From the NCBI GenBank assembly GCA_025084515.1, contig JAJAGP010002230.1:1-64000 (forward strand): a stretch of 64,000 nucleotides of DNA, written 5' to 3'. A model generated the notes under the pieces. It searched no databases. It saw nothing but the letters and a program-made list of their open reading frames with translations, and was not told the DNA's origin. The translations under genes and the position numbers were made by a program. Of the stretch, positions 53,301 through 64,000 are shown one piece after another; the first letter of the stretch is position 1; each line of letters opens with the position of its first letter. The DNA comes from Ancistrus triradiatus. Taxonomy: Eukaryota; Chordata; Actinopteri; Siluriformes; Loricariidae.

Positions 53301-54211
53301 TTCATGCCGTCTGTGTACATGATAGGTTGACTTCCTAAATGAAAAGATCTTACACAACCTCTGTAGGGACGGACCGAACATTTTCTAAACATTTAACTAT
53401 TATCAAACTATTAGTAATTTAATTAAGATGTACACTCACCGTTACCTTTATTAGGTACATCTCCTAAATGTATACATTCCTGGTCCATTTTCTCAGTTCT
53501 AGTTACCATAGAGGCACTTTGTAGTTCTACAATTACTGACTGTAGTCCATCTGTTTCTCTACATCCTTTGTTAATCCCCTTTACCCTGTTCTCTAAGTTG
53601 AATTTACTTATTTGCATTAAAAAAAAAGCCAATCATGACCTATGACCTTGATTGCCCAAACGTTTTCTATACATTAACCAACCTTCAGCATTGTTTTGCT
53701 TTGCAATATTTACGTCTTGTTTCGTTTAAAATAGATTTAGTTTGCTTTAAGTGCTAAAATCTACATTATAGACGCGTATAATAATGTGTAGAAAGATTAA
53801 ACAGCATTACGAATCGTTTTTAATGAGTATTTTAATGCTTCGATTATTTTGTTCCCTGTAGTTATCTATTCCCCAAACATCCCTTAAATGAATCGCTGGG
53901 GCTTTTCCATTCGAATCGATTGTAATCCTGATTGAAGTTTGGGAGTCGACACTGCGAGTCTTTGTAATTGTCGGGTTCATTTCACTATGAGGAGTCGACT
54001 CTAAAGATTTGTTGACGACTCTAGGTTTAAATTAACGAATAAAAAGATTCGACTCCTGATTTAATTCCGAATTCAGAGTTCGTTGACTTTGTGGGGCAAT
54101 TGGTTATTAATCTAACAATTATACTGCTAGCTAGTAATTATTTTCACATTATTTGTGAAATAGTTTACCTGTTTAGTCATTTAAACAGCGTAAACAGACA
54201 GCTAAAGCATA
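50352..54211. other. divergent intergenic region tomm70a/spo16
   Basis: No coding region was recognised. It has an ETS-like site close to tomm70a, and a fish-type dispersed repeat around 51640-51900 (GCGCTGCAGTAGTCCAG, AACAAGAGACTGGACTAGCA). A repeat terminus at about 53437-53460 reads ACTCACCGTTACCTTTATTA. The rest is unremarkable AT-rich sequence. Confidence 0.6.
50394..50402. promoter_or_regulatory. ETS/GABP-like site upstream of tomm70a
   Basis: ACCGGAAAT lies about 43 bp upstream of the tomm70a ATG. CCGGAA cores bound by GABP (NRF-2) are frequent in promoters of nuclear genes for mitochondrial proteins. This is a motif match only. Confidence 0.35.
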
Positions 54212-55573
54212 ATGACTCGGTGGACAACGACCGTTATTGTCAGTAGTTCTCTTCAGGTAGCATTAAACGAGCTAGCTAGCTAGAATTTGTTTATGCTAGC
54301 GAGCTATTTCAGTGAATGTTTATCTACCTTCACCAAAATTCAGGACTGTAATTATACAATATTTAAGTGTTATTGCGTTAATTAACGTTCACGTGACGTG
54401 TTTTTGACAGGAAAGTGAGTTATCCAAGCTGTTATTAGTGCAGGAACACAGACTCCGCTTCTCAGACAATGTGGAACCTGGGTCCTTAGTCTTCCCTCAG
54501 TCAGGTAGTTGTTTAGATGTCAGTTCATCATCTTCTGTTAATTAGGGCCTGTTTAATATGAACATTAATTCCATATGGACCCTTTAGTCCATGCGGGCCT
54601 CTAAGGGACCCAAAGTAGGGTGCACATGGGCCATAAACCTCTGGCCCCCAATGAACCCCAATAATGTGGCCCCATTTTGGTTTTAAATGATACAATGATG
54701 GGTTACGGTTTTTACTGTGTCTAATAAGATTCAGTCTGAACCTGGAGTGTGAATATGGGGGTCCAAGCCAAATTTAAGCACCTACAGGGGATTCTATGTC
54801 GTAAATAGCAGTTTAGGCACCCCATAATTAAGTTAGTTAATATATTATCTTTTATAAGACTATAAACTCTCCAATCCGATCCCGGTATTTCGTGCAGGGA
54901 CGGCGTTCATGCTGATCGCTCCCGAGGAGTTTCCTGAGCAGGTCGAGAGCACGGATGTCTTTGACAGGATCGAAACGTTTGTGCAGGTTCACAGGAACAG
55001 CTTCCTGTTACTCCATTCCCCAGTGTACGGAGCACGAGAGTGGGAGATCGTGTGTGCAGTGCAGAACAGGTGCATGATTAAGGATGCAAACTAACCTCTC
55101 GGAGCCATTAGTATTTGTGCGTAAATATATTCATTTGTGACTTCAAAATATCAATTTATTGCCTAAAATATTACTTAATGGCCTAAATATAAATTTATGA
55201 CCTAAAATATGAATTAATTATTTTGTGGCCTAAATATATTCATTTGTGGTCTCAAATTATACATTTGTCACTTCAATATATTAATTTATGGACTAAAAAT
55301 ATTAATTTATAGTCTAAAAATATTCATTAATGGCCTCAAAATATTAATTTGGGGGCTCAAAATATGTATTTGTGGCATCAATATATTAATTTGTGACTTC
55401 AAAATATCAATTTATGGCCTAAAATATTAATGCGTGGCGTCAAAATATTAATTAATGGACTAAATATTAATTTTATGATCTAATATAGTTAATGGCCTCA
55501 ACATACTCATTTGTGGACTAGATATATTCATTTGTGGTCTCAAAAGTATTAATACATATGTATATATATATAC

Positions 55574-55609
<36 letters not shown>

Positions 55610-55631
55610 GTATATATATATATATATATAC

Positions 55632-55665
<34 letters not shown>

Positions 55666-56002
55666 GTATATATATATATAAATTTATGGCCTAAAAATAT
55701 TAATTAATGGAGTTATAATATTAATTCATGGCCTCAAAATATTAATTTGTGACTTGAAAATATTAATTTATGGCCTCAAAATATTACTTTATGGCCTAAA
55801 AATATAAATGTATGGTCTAAAAAATATTCATTTGTGACTTCACAATATTAATTTATGTCTTAAAAGATTAATGCATGGCGTCAAAATATTAATTAATGGA
55901 CTGAATATTAATTTTATGATCTAATATATACATTAATGGCCTTCAACATATTCATTTGTGGTCCTCAAAAGTATTAATATGTATAATATATATATATATA
56001 TA

Positions 56003-56057
<55 letters not shown>

Positions 56058-57103
56058 GCATATTAATATATTAAAAATATTAATTAAAATATTAATTCAT
56101 GGCCTAATAAGATTAATTTGTGACTTGAAAATATTAATTTATGACCTCAAAATATCAATTTATGGTCTAAATATATTAATTCATGGCATCAAACTATTTA
56201 TTAATGGCCTAAAATGTTAATTTATGGTCTAAAATATTAATTTGTGGCCTCAAAACGTTCATTTGTGACTTCACAATATTAGTTTATTGTATAAACTAAT
56301 ATTGAAAATATTAATTAATGGTCTAAAATACATATTACTTCATCCACATCCATGTGTGGAAATTTGTTTATAGACCCTCGTGGCATAAAAATATACACAA
56401 CATGCATGTATTAGAAACATTCATAACACTTACAACAAGTAATATCCATTCTAATAGGGTTTAACATTTAAAACGTACCAAACAACCTACATGAACAAAT
56501 CCACACAACAGAAATGGTCCCGCTTCACTGTTCCTTGCTCACGAGAGCCTCAAGTATTTTCCACTCTCTATTAAATATTTAAGCCCCATACATGTGTTTT
56601 TAGTGCGGCAAATTCAATCCTTTGTTTCCCAAACTCTTGTTTGTTGTCGGCGTTCGTCTCCGCTCTTGGTCTCGGCCTGATGTTAAACTTTCTTTGGTCC
56701 AAAATGTCATTCTTTATTTTCTTTTGAGTCCAATAGTGGCAGTAGTAGCCGATCTGATTCTGTAGCTTCCCGGTAACGCTGAGCATCATCTACACTCGGC
56801 TCATTATTTCTCTTCCAGGTTCTTTGGCAGTAATCTCAAAATCTTGCCCGTCCATAGTAGTGGGGATGCTGTGAAGGGAATGCTGACCATAGCTAAGGTG
56901 AGTGTCCCGAGCTCTGTGATCCTGAGCGCTGATGATAGGCAGAGTGGGTTTGAGCTTCTGAGGGGTCACAGTGCAGGGGTGTGTTTCAGGCCACCTCTAA
57001 GCCCCACGTGGACAGCGTAAGGGACCGCATGTGTTTGGCTCGAGCTCACATCGTCGAAAACAACCAAGTCTGTGACGTCCTGCAGAACGAGCAGGAGCCG
57101 TGA
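54212..57103 (+). CDS. spo16: spo16 (c1orf146 orthologue), meiotic crossover factor
   Basis: Partner of SHOC1/ZIP2 in an XPF-ERCC1-like heterodimer of the ZZS complex that stabilises crossover intermediates in meiosis (family knowledge). Five exons: 54212-54256, 54411-54504, 54898-55069, 56819-56897 and 56990-57103. They total 504 nt, 167 codons plus TGA, all in phase with GT-AG introns. The protein starts MTRWTTTVIVSSSLQ (human KWTTTIIISSSLK) and carries FSDNVEPGSLVF, TAFMLIAPEEFPEQ, IETFVQVHRNSFLLLHS, REWEIVCAVQNRFFGSNLKI with LPVH following, and ATSKPHVDSVRDRMCLARAH. AATAAA follows at 57228-57233. The start was chosen by similarity; human has about 8 extra N-terminal residues. Confidence 0.92.
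55130..56330. repeat. AT-rich repeat array in spo16 intron 3
   Basis: Units of roughly 20-35 bp alternate AATATTAATTTATGGCCTAA-type words (TTAAT/TTCAT plus ATGG/GTGG CCT, GTGACTTC, GTGGTCTC). Two (TA)n blocks punctuated by ACGT occur at 55556-55680 and 55975-56055. The repeat fills nearly the whole intron. Confidence 0.85.
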
Positions 57104-57319
57104 CACGTCTCCGTCCAACACCGAGGAGATTCTTTCTATTTTAAGTCTCTAATCTGATAGCCAGTGCTATTAGTGCTGCTATTTTTCACATGACTTCATA
57201 TGAATGTTCAGCCCCGAATTAAGTCACAATAAATCAGATATAGTTTCAGGGAAAAGCGTCTGCGGTGACATGGCATGTATTTCACTGGTAATACCTTAGG
57301 CCACGAACAAATGGAATGT

Positions 57320-58585
57320 ACTGAGGCTTCAAAATATTAATTCATGGCCTCAATATAGTAATGTATGGCCTAAATAAATATATTCATTTGTGGCCTCAAA
57401 TTATGGATTTGTGACTTCAGTACATTAATGAACGGCCTAAAAATATTAATTCATGGTCTAGAAATATTAATGAATGGCCTCAATATTAATGTTTGGTCTA
57501 AAATATTAATCAATTATATTCATTTGTGGCCTAAAAATATTCATTTGTGGTCTCAAATAATACATCTGTAATTTCAATATATTAATTGATGGTCTAAAAG
57601 TATTAATGGATGGCCTAGAAATATTAATTAATGCCCTCAAATATTAATTTGTTTCATCAAAACATTAATTTGGGGGTTCAAAATAGTAAAATTAAGTAAT
57701 GGCCTTAATAATAATTTACGTACGAAAATGTGAATTAATGGCCTCAACATATTAATTCGTGGCCTAAAAATATTTATTTGTGGTCAAAAATTATTAATTT
57801 GTGACTTCAATATATTAACTTATGGTCTGAAAATATCAATTCATGGCCTCAAAATATTCATTTGTGGTCTAAAAATATTCATTTGTGACTTTGTGACAAT
57901 ATATTGATTGATGGTCTAAAATATTAATGGATGGCCTAGAAATATTAATTAATAGCCTCAAAATATTATTTCATAACCTAACATATTAATTTATGGTCTA
58001 AACATGTTAATTCATGCCCTCAAATATTAATTTGGGGGTTCAAAATATTGAGTAATGGCCTAAATAGTAATTCATGATCTAAAATATGCCTGTTTTGTGG
58101 CCTAAATATATTCATTTGTGGTCTCAAATTATTAATTTGTGACTTCAATATGTTAATTTATGGTCTAAAAATATTAATTTATTGACTCAAAATATTAATT
58201 TGGCGGGTCAAAATATTAATTTGTGGCCTCAATATATTTATTTGTAACTTCAAAATATTAATTTATGGCCTAAACATGTTAATTCATGCCCTCAAATATT
58301 AATTTGTTTCCTCAAAATATTAATTTGGGGGTTCAAAATATTGAGTAATGGCCTAAATAGTAATTCATGATCTAAAATATGCCCGTTTTGTGGCCTAAAT
58401 ATATTCTTGTGTGGCCTAAAAATATTCATTTGTGGTCTCAATATATTTATTTGTAAAATCAAAATATTAATTTATGGCCTAAAATATTAATTTATGATCT
58501 AAATATATTAATTAATGGCCTAAAATATACCCATGGCTTCAAAATATTAATTTATGGATAAAATATTAATTCCTGGCCTGTTATT
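57320..58585. repeat. AT-rich repeat array downstream of spo16
   Basis: It has the same word set as the intron 3 array (ATATTAATTTATGGTCTAAA, TTCATTTGTGGCCTAAA, TTTGGGGGTTCAAAATA). It resumes about 90 bp after the spo16 polyadenylation signal and runs to near 58585. One ~130-bp unit is duplicated (compare 58000-58095 with 58265-58390). Confidence 0.85.
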
Positions 58586-58713
58586 ACTGTGACTATTGCA
58601 CAGTTCCGTTATTTCGTTTATTGTTAGATTTGATAATATAGAGGACAGAAAAAAAAGATTTGTTTATCACCATTGGGCGGGGTAAAATCGTTCCATTCTA
58701 TTGCTAAGCTGCT

Positions 58714-58800
58714 GCTACATTTACTTTTAGAGCATTTGGCAGACGCCCATCCAGAGCGACTCACAGACAGGGTTCTTAGTACTAAGCTGCTAAAACATCA
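58714..58800 (+). mobile_element. fish SINE-arm repeat
   Basis: It contains AGAGCATTTGGCAGACGCCC and CCAGAGCGACTCACAGACAG, a word common to many fish SINE-like repeats. It lies between spo16 and glmn. Confidence 0.5.
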
Positions 58801-58945
58801 TCATCAGATCATGGACTTTTTATGACCTCCTTACAGTTCCTGTCAGCAGTCTGTTACTTGTATAATTATAACGTTGCTGCTTTGTTATGGCTGGGTCGCT
58901 GCTGGGTTCCAGCCAATCAGATTGCGGGGCGTAATAGAGGTGGAG

Positions 58946-61900
58946 TTAGAGGATTTCCTCTATTCGGACGACGAGGCTCTCCATCAGGTCATACGTAACA
59001 AGCGCGCACTCTAAAACCTGCAAACAGCAAATGCACGTTACTTCTGCTTACGAGATTATTAAACATTTCTAAACACAAAACTCCTCTAAGAGAGATGCTG
59101 CACCTTCTCCTGAGCGTCACGTGGCATCCTCCCGAGTGCCTCATTCCTAACCATCATGCGCCCGAGTGATTTCTTTCCTGCAGCCTCTTTAAATTCTGAA
59201 ACGTAAAATCATCCTGCCTCGTTTATGGCACCAATATTTATAATTATGTTATGCTGGTCAAATTATGGTTTGATTGATTAGTAAATGAATGAAACTCTTT
59301 CACCCTTCGCTTTCGCCCTTTTGTCCTCGTGAAGCCTCCTCAGCTCAGCCCCGTAGTACGACCTCGACATGCCGAGACACACGCGCAGCATCTTCACGTA
59401 GCTCTCTGCGCTGTCACACAGGCCTGCCCGTATAGCTGCCTGAAAATGTAAGTTATGACAGGTCCGGAGTAACAAAAGTATGTGGACACCCAACACTAAA
59501 GGATCACATCCAAAACCACGGACACAAAAAGCAGAGGTGATTGAGAGGAACCAGGCTTAAATGACGTCCACTTGTGGAAGTCTGGTGTGGAATGTTTGCT
59601 TTTATTAGACTTACGGTACTGTTCCTCTCTTTGATGAGCAGATATCGCAGAAGATTAAGCGACACCATGATCCTAAAAGAGAGGAAATGGGAATTAATGC
59701 AGGAGCTTCCCTGTGTAAGACACACACAGCGTGAATCGGCGATATAACTTCAAATGCATTGAACGCTTTACCTCGATGACGATTAATGAACCATTATTTT
59801 TGGGTTGTTTTTTGTCTTTGTAGTTCACTGAGAAGGTTTGTTCTGTAAATATACACAAGACTAGGATATATTTTGCTAACGAAAGGCCAATCTGTGACCA
59901 AAGCTGGTCACAGATAAGTCATTAAGCGTCTAATAATCACTTTCAAATCACACGTTGCGCCGGGCTGATAGACGTGTTAGGTAATTAATCAAAGACAGCC
60001 TATCCAGAGCATGTCAATCACTCACCCCGGCCCTGTTTGTGAGCGACACAGGATCTGGCCCCAGGCGTAGTCCTGCCTGCCATATGCCGGTCTGTGTGCT
60101 GCAGGGTCAGGCCTATTTTCCTAGACCTCACGCATCAATAAATGATTGTCAGGGCTTGATGATATCACGTTAATAAAACCCCTCTCAAAGCGGAGGCAGG
60201 TGGCATGCATGGGCTGGGCGTTCACACTCGGGTCTGTGGTTTTTCAGAAAAGCGTTTTGACCCTGATAGCCCGGGTCAGCGGCGACCATTCAGGTGACTG
60301 AATAAGAGCGCACTTATACGTGAGGGAAGATTACACACTGCAAAAGTGCACAGGAGCCTTCAGTGATAGTCTCATTGACTTTCCACTTGATCTATGGTAT
60401 GGGTTTCCTGCACAGAGCCCTGACCTCAAATCATCCAACAGCTTTGGGATGAATTGGAGTGTGGATCTTATTGCATGCTCATCCAGCCTTAGAGGAGCAA
60501 AATACCACATGAAATGGCATCGTTTTGACTTGTGAAGATGAAAGAGAACTTGTCCATCCCACCTGTCCATCTCGTGCAGCAGGTCCGTCTCGGGGCCGTG
60601 GGGTAAAGTCAGTACGTCCCTCAGAAGCGAGAGCAGTGACGTTCCTTCGAACCAGACGTCCCTCTCTGCAGACTGCAGATCCAGTGCACGTTAAGAGAAA
60701 GAGCAAAATCATTTAAAATCCTAGACTAACCATGTCTAGGCGTGTCACCACCACCATCTCGATGACCTTAATCATAACCGCTGTGTTACACCCAGCCATT
60801 CGTTAGGAACCCAGGTGACTCCAAAGGATTCGAAAACAGCTAGGGGACTCGAATAAATAAATCCTTGCGAGGTTTTAATTCTAATTCTGAACCATCCACA
60901 GAGACCCGGTTCTGACCTTGCTGGAATGCTCCACTTGATTTTTGATGTTGGTGAGGATGACACTTTCCACCCCGGCATGCTGACTGGTTTTCATGACACA
61001 CCTGAGAACATGCAGCATATAATAGTCTAAGTTTCGGTCTAATCCGATTTCATCTTCATCAGTTGACGATTTTTTGTGTCCAAACGTATATGCAAAAGTT
61101 TGGGCAACCTTGGTGTGATTACAGCCGAGTCCCTCTATCCAAATTCAGTTTTTAATAACCTGGTATCTAACCTGGTATCTGAATCATTCGCAATCATTCA
61201 CAAATACCACTTAAAACGTTACTTTGACAAGGCGAAGTGAACCAGATACCTGAAGAACTTATGCTTTGCTTCCCCGTTGAGTTTCTCAATGAAAAGCTGG
61301 AACACCACAAGAGCTTTTATTTTCTGCAAAAAAACAAGTTAATCATTAGTTTAGCTATTAATAGTACTATGTAATATCATGTGGGGGCACCCTGGGTCTG
61401 CTTTCACTACCATAAACCCAGCTTGGAAGAACTCTGAAACTCTGGAAGCGGTAGAACACACATACCGAGTAACAAATCCAACTTTGAAATTCTTGGGTCC
61501 TGTTGTCGATAATATGTTATATACACACAACAAATCTAAGGGTGGCCTCAGACTTTTGCACAGTACAATATGCCACCTCACCAGGAGCTTCTACCTTCTG
61601 AGCTTTACAGGTCACTGGGCCATGAGGGCTGGGTCTGTGGTAGCGTAAGCAGCCCAAAGGGAACCCGAGTGATATATAACAGTAATCATGTTTGTTAAAG
61701 ACTACAATAGCAATTATTCCACCACACTTACCAAATGCTGGATCGGGCATTCGGTCATGATTTTTATTAGGTTCTAGGTCAGAAAATAAAGTCATTAAAG
61801 TGAAAGCCGTGCAAATAAACATTAATGTAGCACCCTCCTTTACTTCATCACCCACCCTATCCATCGGTTATGTTTAATTAACATATTAGTGTGGTGATTA

Positions 61901-63489
61901 AGCATTTACCTGTGGAGCTGTGTAGAATGACTTTAGTCCCAGCAGCTGTGCTGGAAGGCTTCTATCCAGAACTCGCTCCAAGCTTTTAACATACAAGTCC
62001 TTCAGGGACATAAATAACCCTCATTATTAACTCATCATAACTAATCACACAGTGAAACCATGACCTCCTCTTACCAAGCCTTTCAGTATCCACGATTCAT
62101 CCTTCCTGTGAGAAACAAACGGAAGAAATCGTGAAAGTTGTCATTTCTTATCTACAGCCCCAAATCAGTTCCTTCTCCCAACACTTTAAAAGATGTTTTG
62201 GCACCGAAGATACCAAGTGATTCAGTGTTTCAGGTGTTATTTTGTTCCATTCTTCCTGCAAAGGTGCACTGTACAGTAGAGGGAGACATATATAGATCCC
62301 TTCCAATCTTTCTTTGAGGAACATCGTTTAAACATCTCAATCATTTTCATACACTGTTGATCTGTTGATAAACTGGAGATCCTCTGCTCATCTTTACTCC
62401 TCAAAGACTCAGCCTTTTGTTACTGCTTTTGTACCACATCATGATTATAATCACCTGTTTGAAATCACAACATTATTTAGCTCCCTATCTCATTACTAGC
62501 GCTAAATTGCCCTCCTTCCAACTTCTTTGGAATGTGTTTCAGACCTGAAATGCAGGAGTAAACACCTGTAGTGTTCCAGCACTCGGTCTGTTACGTACCT
62601 GCTTAATAGAGTGTTGATGTATTCCATGTTACACTGCAGGACAAACACCGGGCTAAAAAAACAAGACGTGTTGTTAGAACACAGATTTCTGGTCTTCATT
62701 AAGGCCATACATGTAATTGGCCCATCAACCGGTTGGCAGCTATGGCACAGACAAGGAAGAGCCAGAAATTGTGCTTTCATGTAACGTGCCTAAACACTGC
62801 AGGAAACACCTCCATGGCAATGAGCTGGACGAACAGCAAGTAAGCCAGACAAGCCCTCGATTCGGTCGGACGCTTGTCGCCTCCCCTGGCCCCTCTGTTT
62901 TGCTCATTCGCTCTCAAAGGATCGTAGAACAGGAGTTTAGGGAGCGGTTCCTGGATAGCCGAGAGTGTGGCCTTGAATGAGAAGAACACGCGTCACCTGC
63001 TGCTTTTTGTTTTAAATGATGGAGACTAGAGTTGCTCGCGTCGCTCACCATGATCTCTGTGGCAAAGTGCCATAAGGGCGAGTCCTGTGAAGATTCAGGC
63101 CTGCCAAGCTGAGCTTCGAGCAGAGGCTCCCTCAGACTCTCCATGCAGCTTCATGCAAGCAACAGGTGGAAACAAAAGTTGGGTCAGGATTATACTTCAG
63201 AAAGCCCTGAGATAGTTACCTATTGTGCAAACCTACAATGTCAGAAGCGCGGCCCTCAGCCCTGCACGATAGCTGCCTGTCGCTGGACGATTTGCATCGT
63301 GGCTGTTGAATCCCTGCACGAATGGCTGCACAAAGGCCAGCAGAGCTGCACAGGTGCGGCACAGCCCGTGCTCGTCTTCCTCTTCCTGTTTGCGCGTGTA
63401 GGGGACCGGCAGCCGAGAGATCTGAGTGTGCAGGGCATCTAGGGCCAGGCCTAACGAGCAGGGCTTCGAATCACCCAGACGCAGCAACA
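58946..63489 (-). CDS. glmn: glmn, glomulin (5' part off window)
   Basis: Glomulin masks the E2-binding surface of RBX1 and so restrains cullin-RING ubiquitin ligases (family knowledge). Thirteen coding exons, in transcript order: 63237-63489, 63049-63148, 62790-62971, 62599-62652, 62075-62105, 61910-61999, 61250-61323, 60917-61001, 60563-60672, 59615-59672, 59304-59439, 59104-59177, 58946-59017 (TAA stop at 58946-58948). Lengths fit the codons. Diagnostic stretches: SLGLALDAL with RLPVPYTRKQ, HGLCRTCAALLAFVQPFV, WHFATEIM, CLAYLLFVQL, VLQCNMEYINTLLSR, IMVSLNLLRYLLIKERN, GMSRSYYGAELRRL, and the end VLECALVTYDLMESLVVRIE. Exon 62790-62971 ends with a GC donor. About 14 residues expected between the 61910-61999 and 61250-61323 exons were not found. 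Confidence 0.93.
59464..59600. mobile_element. MITE-like fragment in a glmn intron
   Basis: ACAAAAGTATGTGGACACCC is a terminus of a miniature Tc1-type element; GAGGAACCAGGCTTAAATGA and GACGTCCACTTGTGGAAG may be its interior. Confidence 0.4.
60380..60480 (+). mobile_element. Tc1-like transposase 3' fragment in a glmn intron
   Basis: AGCCCTGACCTCAAATCATC and GCTTTGGGATGAATTGGAGT are the Pro-Asp-Leu / Trp-Asp-Glu-Leu coding region near the catalytic end of Tc1-like transposases. It is short and frame-broken. Confidence 0.55.
62150..62580 (-). mobile_element. Tc1-like transposon fragment
   Basis: On the minus strand it contains CCTGCATTTCAGGTCTGAAA, GAGTCTTTGAGGAGTAAAGA, CCTCAAAGAAAGATTGGAAG and, further on, GGAAGAATGGAACAAAATAA. 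These are the start and end words of a Tc1-like gene, so the middle has been deleted. It lies between two glmn exons. Confidence 0.6.
62790..62971 (-). CDS. glmn: glmn exon with GC donor
   Basis: The exon reads ATLSAIQEPLPKLLFYDPLR...ESRACLAYLLFVQLIAMEVF then PAVF plus AG, 182 nt. The next bases are GCACGT, not GT. The following exon (62652) supplies the C of a Ser codon and continues PVFVLQCNM, which matches the human SPLYLLQFNM. The exon end is therefore fixed by phase and similarity, making this a GC-AG intron. Confidence 0.85.
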
Positions 63490-64000
63490 CTGGGGGGTGG
63501 AAGATGAGAAAATTGGCCTGTAATTACCGCTACAGACTACAGAGGGCGGCATTCAACAAGTCAGTTGAAGAAAAAAAATCATCTGTGATCTTACTTGAAG
63601 GATTTTTTGGCGAATGCAATGTGTCTCCTTAAGAAACAAGAGCTCATGGCATTTAGAAATTCGCTATCCAATTTGAAAAAGCAGACTGAATTAAGTGACA
63701 TTTTGTAGTCACCCATCCCTGTAAATTCCCACCCTATAGATTCTTATAAAGAAGCAATATATGTCTTTCGAATGCTTTTTAACGTTCAGCATAATGCATT
63801 CTACTCCCAAAAATACCTGTATGCACTTTAAACTGATTTTATTAATCAGGCACTAGAGGTTTATCCACGTCCCTGGGACGGTGAATTCTAAATTTCTGTG
63901 ATAAATATAAGAGGTCTATTAATAAAATATAGAATATTTAATCAGACAAGTTCTTTTCTTAAGTGAAAGTACTACTAATCTGATATACTCAAGTAAAAGC
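63490..64000. other. glmn intron, no exon seen
   Basis: No segment matches the glomulin residues expected upstream of VLLRLGDSKP. The preceding exon is presumably beyond 64000. Confidence 0.6.

Overview
This is a 64 kb piece of vertebrate nuclear DNA, almost certainly from a teleost fish. The evidence is four intron-bearing genes that all read as fish orthologues of human genes, many Tc1/mariner fragments and miniature derivatives, an RTE-like LINE, a tRNA-derived SINE, and heavy (CA)n and AT-rich microsatellite content. A catfish or other otophysan is possible, but the sequence alone does not fix the species. There is no prokaryotic, plasmid or CRISPR content. Gene calls come from exon-by-exon reading: splice sites, reading phase and recalled human protein sequence. 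No search was run.

Layout. (1) 1-32249, minus strand: tbc1d23, a TBC + rhodanese-like + PH-like trafficking adaptor. Exon 1 is at 32.2 kb; the final exon lies off the left edge. Exons 4-14 occur twice, at 6554-16066 (copy A) and 16167-25969 (copy B), separated by exactly 100 N. This looks like two unmerged overlapping contigs or haplotypes rather than a biological duplication. (2) 32250-37624: intergenic, with a SINE, other repeats and a T-rich tract. (3) 37625-50351, minus strand: tomm70a, the mitochondrial import receptor, 12 coding exons. Exons 2 and 3 lie in a patch full of small indels beside a ~34 bp minisatellite. (4) 50352-54211: gene-free divergent intergenic DNA. (5) 54212-57103, plus strand: spo16 (c1orf146 orthologue), five complete coding exons, partly surrounded by an unusual AT-rich repeat. 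(6) 58946-63489 and beyond the right edge, minus strand: glmn (glomulin), the last 13 coding exons found, tail-to-tail with spo16.

The genes are unrelated in function: trans-Golgi vesicle capture, mitochondrial import, meiotic crossover and cullin-RING ligase inhibition. From memory of the human map, tbc1d23/tomm70a belong to human 3q12 and spo16/glmn to 1p22, so the 50.4-54.2 kb interval joins two human synteny blocks.

The main points of interest are assembly-level (false duplication, an insertion-rich error patch, frameshifted exons) and repeat-level. The repeat-level ones are nested transposons, a repeat family with an AT-rich tail, a Tc1 fragment touching a splice donor, (UG)n tracts at several 3' splice sites, repeat-borne CTCF-like motifs, and an inverted repeat with a conserved short frame. 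I found no convincing new gene system.
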